Assembly (NCBI GenBank): GCA_900549495.1
Contig: UROL01000002.1
Location: 1-28,158, forward strand
Direction: 5' to 3'
DNA length: 28,158 bases
DNA from: an uncultured Eubacteriales bacterium
Lineage (GTDB): Bacteria; Bacillota; Clostridia; Oscillospirales; Oscillospiraceae
The notes under the pieces were generated by a model. That model did no database searches. It worked only from the letters and a program-made list of their open reading frames with translations, and had not been told where the DNA came from. Shown here one piece after another: positions 24,857-28,158 of the stretch; the first letter of the stretch is position 1, and each line of letters begins with the position of its first letter. A program made the translations under genes and the position numbers.

Positions 24857-26447
24857 TTGCTTGTTCCTCCTCCCTTGCTCCACCGGAAAGAAAACGTTTA
24901 CGCATCCGGCGGCGAGCATAGACAATGGCATACAGGAATACCGCAACCATCACCGCCACCACAGCCAGCAGGATGCGATTCTGATTTTTCAGGTCCACAG
25001 ACATCCGCACCAGGGGGCTGCGCTGGAAATCGTAATTCGTGTCATACTCCACAGGGTGGAAGGTGGTGTCCATAGGCGTTCCGTTCAGATACACCGTCCG
25101 GTTCTGGTATTCCAGATGGCCCCCATTGAGCCATACCTGGTGATTGTAGTCCCGCAAATCCATAAAGGAATCCCCCTGGGTTCTGGCCAGCCGGGCATAG
25201 CGCAGGAATACCTGCGAAGCACTTCCGCAGTCTACATAGGTGGCCGAGGAGTAGCATTGCAGCTGGGAAACACCGTTCTGGTCCAGGTCTATCCTGGGAT
25301 AAATCAGCTGGTGGCCCTGCCGGGAAATCCGGCTGGTATGGGCCTCCGGGTCGAAGAATGTGGGGTTGCCGTCGTCATAGGCCAGCACTGTGCGATAGCG
25401 GCCCAGCACCGTCAGATAGGGCTCCCGGTTGAACCAGGAATAGGGAACCTGAATACCCAGGGGATAGACGCCGTTCTGGATGTAGGCATTGGTCATATCC
25501 GTCAGCTTTTCATAAAGCTCCTCCGCCGTTTCCACCGTCTTGTGGAGGATGGGGGCATGAAGCACAATGGTGGCCCCCCGGCTCTGGGCATAGGCCAGCA
25601 CCTGGCAGAACTGGGTCATGGCGGGATAATCGGTGTTGGCGCTCAGGGGCATCACAGAAATCACATAGGGGATGGAATACGCCTCCACCTGCTCCACAAT
25701 GTCCAGCAGCTGCTGGGCCGGCATAAAGGGGTACACACTGTCCAGCACCAGAAACTGGGCGTAGCCCGTGGGGGTATCCTGATAGGGCCACATCCACTGG
25801 GTAATCTCCTGCATCAGCGCCGCCCGCACCAGGGTCTGACTCAAGTCCGTCACCGGCACAAAGCGAACCTGGGCCACCTCTGCACAAAAAGGATAGCTGC
25901 TGCCCCCTGCCTGGAGGCTGCCGCTCTGGTACTCCCCGGCCTGGAAGCGGAACAGCCCCTTCCAATGGGTGATGCATTCATATTCCCCGCCGGTGGGGAA
26001 GGTATAGGTCATTTTTCCGTTTTCCTGGGGCTCTTCCTCCAGAATTTTCCCGCTCTGGCCCACCAGGGTCAAATACCGCCGCAGGGTGCCGCTGCCTATG
26101 AGCATCAGCTGGGCTCCGGACTTTTTCAGTGCGGTGCCGAAGCCCCGGGTCATCTCCGGCAAATCATAGAGAATCACATAGGGGTATTCCCCCAGCACAT
26201 CCCGGCACTGCTCCGCCGTGCCGAAGTCCACGGTCTTTCCCAGGGCGGAGGCCAACATTACCAGGCGCTCTACCTGCTGGGCTTGCTCCTGGGAAAGGTT
26301 CCGGCTGTGAACCAGCAGCAGGCTGCCGCTTCCGTCGGGAAGGAACGGCTCTTCCTCGGCTGCCAGGGCATGACCGGACAGGGTCAGAGCCATGCAAACG
26401 CCAAGGCACAGCACCAGCAGCCGCTTACACGTCATACTGCATTTCAT
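24843..26447 (-). CDS. Membrane-anchored DUF2334/polysaccharide-deacetylase-like protein
   Basis: A 534-residue exported protein: signal peptide (about 1-30, SGHALAAEEE), an outside region, a C-terminal helix (about 486-508) and a basic tail RRRMRKRF. Residues about 225-380 look like the DUF2334 branch of NodB-type barrels, with QFLVLDSVYPFMPAQQLLDIVE, IPYVISVMPLSAN and GATIVLHAPILH. The usual Asp-Asp pair is DS (D236, S237) and the His motif is HAPILH (H297, H302) in place of HGxxH, so catalysis is uncertain. The N-terminal part (about 40-135) resembles a flavodoxin/BcsB-like fold. ATG at 26447 has AAGG 6 nt upstream and overlaps the GGDEF gene by 23 nt. It may modify or bind the nascent polymer. 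Confidence 0.75.
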   Translation of the reverse strand: MKCSMTCKRLLVLCLGVCMALTLSGHALAAEEEPFLPDGSGSLLLVHSRNLSQEQAQQVERLVMLASALGKTVDFGTAEQCRDVLGEYPYVILYDLPEMTRGFGTALKKSGAQLMLIGSGTLRRYLTLVGQSGKILEEEPQENGKMTYTFPTGGEYECITHWKGLFRFQAGEYQSGSLQAGGSSYPFCAEVAQVRFVPVTDLSQTLVRAALMQEITQWMWPYQDTPTGYAQFLVLDSVYPFMPAQQLLDIVEQVEAYSIPYVISVMPLSANTDYPAMTQFCQVLAYAQSRGATIVLHAPILHKTVETAEELYEKLTDMTNAYIQNGVYPLGIQVPYSWFNREPYLTVLGRYRTVLAYDDGNPTFFDPEAHTSRISRQGHQLIYPRIDLDQNGVSQLQCYSSATYVDCGSASQVFLRYARLARTQGDSFMDLRDYNHQVWLNGGHLEYQNRTVYLNGTPMDTTFHPVEYDTNYDFQRSPLVRMSVDLKNQNRILLAVVAVMVAVFLYAIVYARRRMRKRFLSGGAREEEQANDTD

Positions 26448-27324
26448 TTTCTGCCTTCTTTTTCAGGTCGATGGCGTTGTCCACCAGTCCTTCTTTGTAC
26501 TCATAGATGCCCGTCCGGATTTCCACCCGGAGGGCCCGGTCCAGCACCTTGCGGAACTGGTCGGTTTTTTCCAAAGCATTGACAATGCGCTTCTTCATCA
26601 GCTCGGCGCCTGCCCGGTCGCAGGTGCACAGAATCCCCAGCTTCCCCTCTTCATCCAGAGCGTACAGCCGGTCCTCCAAGCGAATGCTGTTCTCCACCAG
26701 CTCCGCCACAATCACCCGCAGGGAGTCGAATTGGGCATCGGAGAGGATGGATTTCAGCTCCTCCCGATAGCGCAGCTCCATAATCATCAGGGTCAAGCAC
26801 AAGCCGTTGCGTTTGGCATAGGCAGCCTGACGCTCAATGTCGATGTACATACTTTTGAGATTATACAGGCCGGTGACTCTGTCCACCATCACCTGCTCCG
26901 TCAGCTGCTTGTCCAGCATCTCGGCAATGATTTCCGCCTGATAGGTGCTGCGCATAAAAACCACCATGGCACTGACGGTGGCAATGGGCAGCACCAGCCA
27001 GGCATAGCTCATCAGCTCCACGGCCCGGCCCACCATAAAGCCCTGGTATACCCGGTAGGCGGCATAGAAGCAGGTCTGTATGGCACTGAGCACCACAGCC
27101 AGATACCGGAACCGATAGGCCGCCAGCACCACTGCCCCGGAGAGCACCAGGAACATGGTCAAATTCTCCATCCGCTGAACCTCGGTCTGGGAAAAGGCCA
27201 CCAGCAGCGCTGCGGCCACAATCCCCGCCAGGAACAGCAGCAGGCCCAAATCCTCCATCAGCATCCGGCGGTTCTTTGCCCGCACTTTATCGTTTACGTT
27301 GCTCCGCTTTTCAAGATGTTTCAT
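26425..27324 (-). CDS. Membrane protein with degenerate GGDEF domain (candidate c-di-GMP receptor)
   Basis: A 299-residue protein with four predicted helices (about 25-45, 54-71, 74-92, 106-126), a short helix linker, and a GGDEF fold (about 145-297) beginning with VDRVTGLYNLKSMY. The catalytic signature is lost: DEEGK (224-228) stands where GGDEF should be, and the metal-binding DxD strand reads MIMELRYREE. However R215-L-E-D218 lies five residues before that point, exactly where the RxxD inhibitory site sits in active diguanylate cyclases. The known Pel protein PelD has this logic: four helices plus a dead GGDEF that binds c-di-GMP (PelD also has a GAF domain, absent here). ATG at 27324 has GGAGG 6 nt upstream and overlaps the upstream gene by 14 nt. 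It probably controls the synthase encoded two genes later. Confidence 0.88.
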   Translation of the reverse strand: MKHLEKRSNVNDKVRAKNRRMLMEDLGLLLFLAGIVAAALLVAFSQTEVQRMENLTMFLVLSGAVVLAAYRFRYLAVVLSAIQTCFYAAYRVYQGFMVGRAVELMSYAWLVLPIATVSAMVVFMRSTYQAEIIAEMLDKQLTEQVMVDRVTGLYNLKSMYIDIERQAAYAKRNGLCLTLMIMELRYREELKSILSDAQFDSLRVIVAELVENSIRLEDRLYALDEEGKLGILCTCDRAGAELMKKRIVNALEKTDQFRKVLDRALRVEIRTGIYEYKEGLVDNAIDLKKKAENEMQYDV

Positions 27325-28108
27325 GTTTCCCCTCCAGAATATTCAGCTTATGAAGGATTTCGGCAATGACGAAATAAAAGAGCAAATCCAGCGTCACCCC
27401 AAAGGTCATGCTGCACTGCACCAGCTGGGCGTCGCCGCTGAGGCAAATTACCGCCGTAATGTCTGCAAGGCCTATGGCCGCAATGGTGAGCATGGTGACG
27501 AAATACACATAGTCCCATCGGTGCACGGCATGGCGGTTGAACACCTTGCCGCCGGACATGGCCATAACGGCCACCACCAGCAGCACCAGATAGCCCATGG
27601 TGGCTGGGACAGAGCGCTCACGGAACATACTCCACATGGAGAAGAACACGCTCTTGGACATGGGCGGCATACCGGTGCTGCGCTCGTAATTGCCGCAGTA
27701 ATCCCGGCGCAGATGCAGGGCAGACCGGATGGCATTTTCCCACATCAGCACCAGCTCACCGGGGTGCTTCAAATAGTATACCGCCACATCCACCCCATCG
27801 AACCGATCCAGCAGCCCATGGTGAAGCACCGGATTGGAAATCTCCGAGGGAGGGTAGTAGTCATACAAAGACTGGTCGGTCAGCAGAGAATAGGAGGTGT
27901 CGATGCCCATTTCTTCCAGGGTTTTGTCCGGATTCTGGCTTTGCAGCAGGATGCCCCGGGTTACGGAATGAACCTTGCTGACATCGTCGAACTCATCGCC
28001 GCTCCAATACAGGCTGACCACCCCACTGCCAATCAGCAGCACCGACAAAATGCATACCACGATTTTGTCCCCACCGGCCATCAGCCGCACCTGGGCCACC
28101 AGCAGCAC
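27311..28108 (-). CDS. Polytopic membrane protein, C-terminal 265 residues only (contig end)
   Basis: The frame ends at 27311 and is cut at 28108 where adapter sequence begins; the reading frame continues into adapter as the artefact residues MYKRQ, which must be removed. The real part has a first helix (about 12-32), an outside segment with LEEMGIDTSYSLLTD and VAVYYLKHPGELVLMWENA, then about four helices. The ExGID and YYLxHP blocks match both halves of the 1037-residue protein at 10646-13759 (EELGID, YYLRHP), so this is the C-terminal part of a third member of that family. It overlaps the degenerate-GGDEF gene by 14 nt and so belongs to the same operon. The start and the number of genes further upstream are unknown. 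Confidence 0.82.
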   Translation of the reverse strand: MLLVAQVRLMAGGDKIVVCILSVLLIGSGVVSLYWSGDEFDDVSKVHSVTRGILLQSQNPDKTLEEMGIDTSYSLLTDQSLYDYYPPSEISNPVLHHGLLDRFDGVDVAVYYLKHPGELVLMWENAIRSALHLRRDYCGNYERSTGMPPMSKSVFFSMWSMFRERSVPATMGYLVLLVVAVMAMSGGKVFNRHAVHRWDYVYFVTMLTIAAIGLADITAVICLSGDAQLVQCSMTFGVTLDLLFYFVIAEILHKLNILEGKHETS

Positions 28109-28158
28109 CTGTCTCTTATACACATCTGACGCTGCCGACGAATAGCCTTGTGTAGATC
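28109..28158. other. Illumina Nextera adapter contamination (Tn5 mosaic end, read-1 adapter, i5 index)
   Basis: From 28109 the sequence is CTGTCTCTTATACACATCT (transposase mosaic end, 19 nt), then GACGCTGCCGACGA (28128-28141), the rest of the Nextera read-1 adapter complement. An 8-base index ATAGCCTT follows (28142-28149), then GTGTAGATC (28150-28158), the start of the P5 primer complement. This is library-construction sequence, not genome. The biological contig ends at 28108. Confidence 0.99.

Noticed and set aside
24857..24946. Upstream start for the GT2 synthase
   Set aside because: The extra 30 residues lie wholly within the DUF2334-like gene; ATG at 24856 has GGAGG at 9 nt.
1..28108. 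CRISPR arrays, tRNA/rRNA genes, insertion sequences or phage genes
   Set aside because: I found no spaced direct repeats, no tRNA- or rRNA-like segment, no transposase or integrase frame, and no terminal inverted repeats other than the Tn5 mosaic end in the adapter.
28109..28123. MYKRQ as the N-terminus of the membrane protein at the window end
   Set aside because: These five residues are translated from the Nextera mosaic end; the true start is missing.
27299..28129. Plus-strand protein ending LSLIHI
   Set aside because: The ending is the other-strand translation of the same adapter, and the body is antisense to a real membrane protein gene.

Overview
The window is about 28.1 kb of roughly 55-60% GC DNA from a gut-type Clostridia. 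It most resembles the Oscillospiraceae/Ruminococcaceae, judging from the RpoB sequence, the Gram-positive Bce-type sensor/transporter module, strong AGGAGG-type ribosome sites, and the absence of any outer-membrane gene. Genus cannot be fixed by eye. Nearly every gene lies on the minus strand; the only plus-strand gene is an iron-type alcohol dehydrogenase. The final 50 bases (28109-28158) are not biological. They are an Illumina Nextera adapter with an i5 index, so the real sequence ends at 28108.

Region 1 (1-2419): the first 690 codons of rpoB, cut by the window edge, with its own strong promoter and a leader of about 148 nt. The ribosomal protein genes that usually precede rpoB are not there. 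Region 2 (2420-8535): a Bce-type peptide-antibiotic sensing and detoxification module. It has an ABC permease and ATPase, a 33-residue membrane micro-protein encoded just ahead of the ATPase, and a histidine kinase/response regulator pair. A divergently transcribed iron-dependent alcohol dehydrogenase separates the transporter from the two-component genes. A 6-4-6 dyad sits next to a -35-poor promoter in front of the transporter and is a candidate operator for the response regulator.

Region 3 (8540-28108): one tightly packed minus-strand operon of at least twelve genes with overlaps or short gaps, cut at its 5' end by the contig end. In transcription order it encodes: a multi-spanning membrane protein (5' part missing); a four-helix membrane protein with a degenerate GGDEF domain; a membrane-anchored DUF2334/deacetylase-like protein; a processive family-2 glycosyltransferase (cellulose-synthase type, no PilZ domain); a BcsB-like partner; a GT-C/PMT-type glycosyltransferase with a coiled-coil tail; a membrane-tethered thioredoxin fused to a GH8-like glycosidase; an MBOAT O-acyltransferase; an SGNH (AlgJ/DltD-like) protein with three LamG-like repeats; a 1037-residue membrane protein made of two tandem copies of one module; UDP-GlcNAc 2-epimerase; and a GtrB/DPM-type lipid-linked glycosyltransferase.

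My reading, by inference, is that Region 3 makes, O-acylates, trims and exports a cellulose-like or mixed extracellular polysaccharide, possibly with ManNAc-containing side groups. Control by cyclic di-GMP may run through the degenerate GGDEF protein, which keeps an RxxD inhibitory-site motif, instead of a PilZ domain on the synthase. The combination, and in particular the thioredoxin-GH8 fusion, the triple-LamG acyltransferase and the duplicated membrane module, is the most likely place for undescribed biology here.
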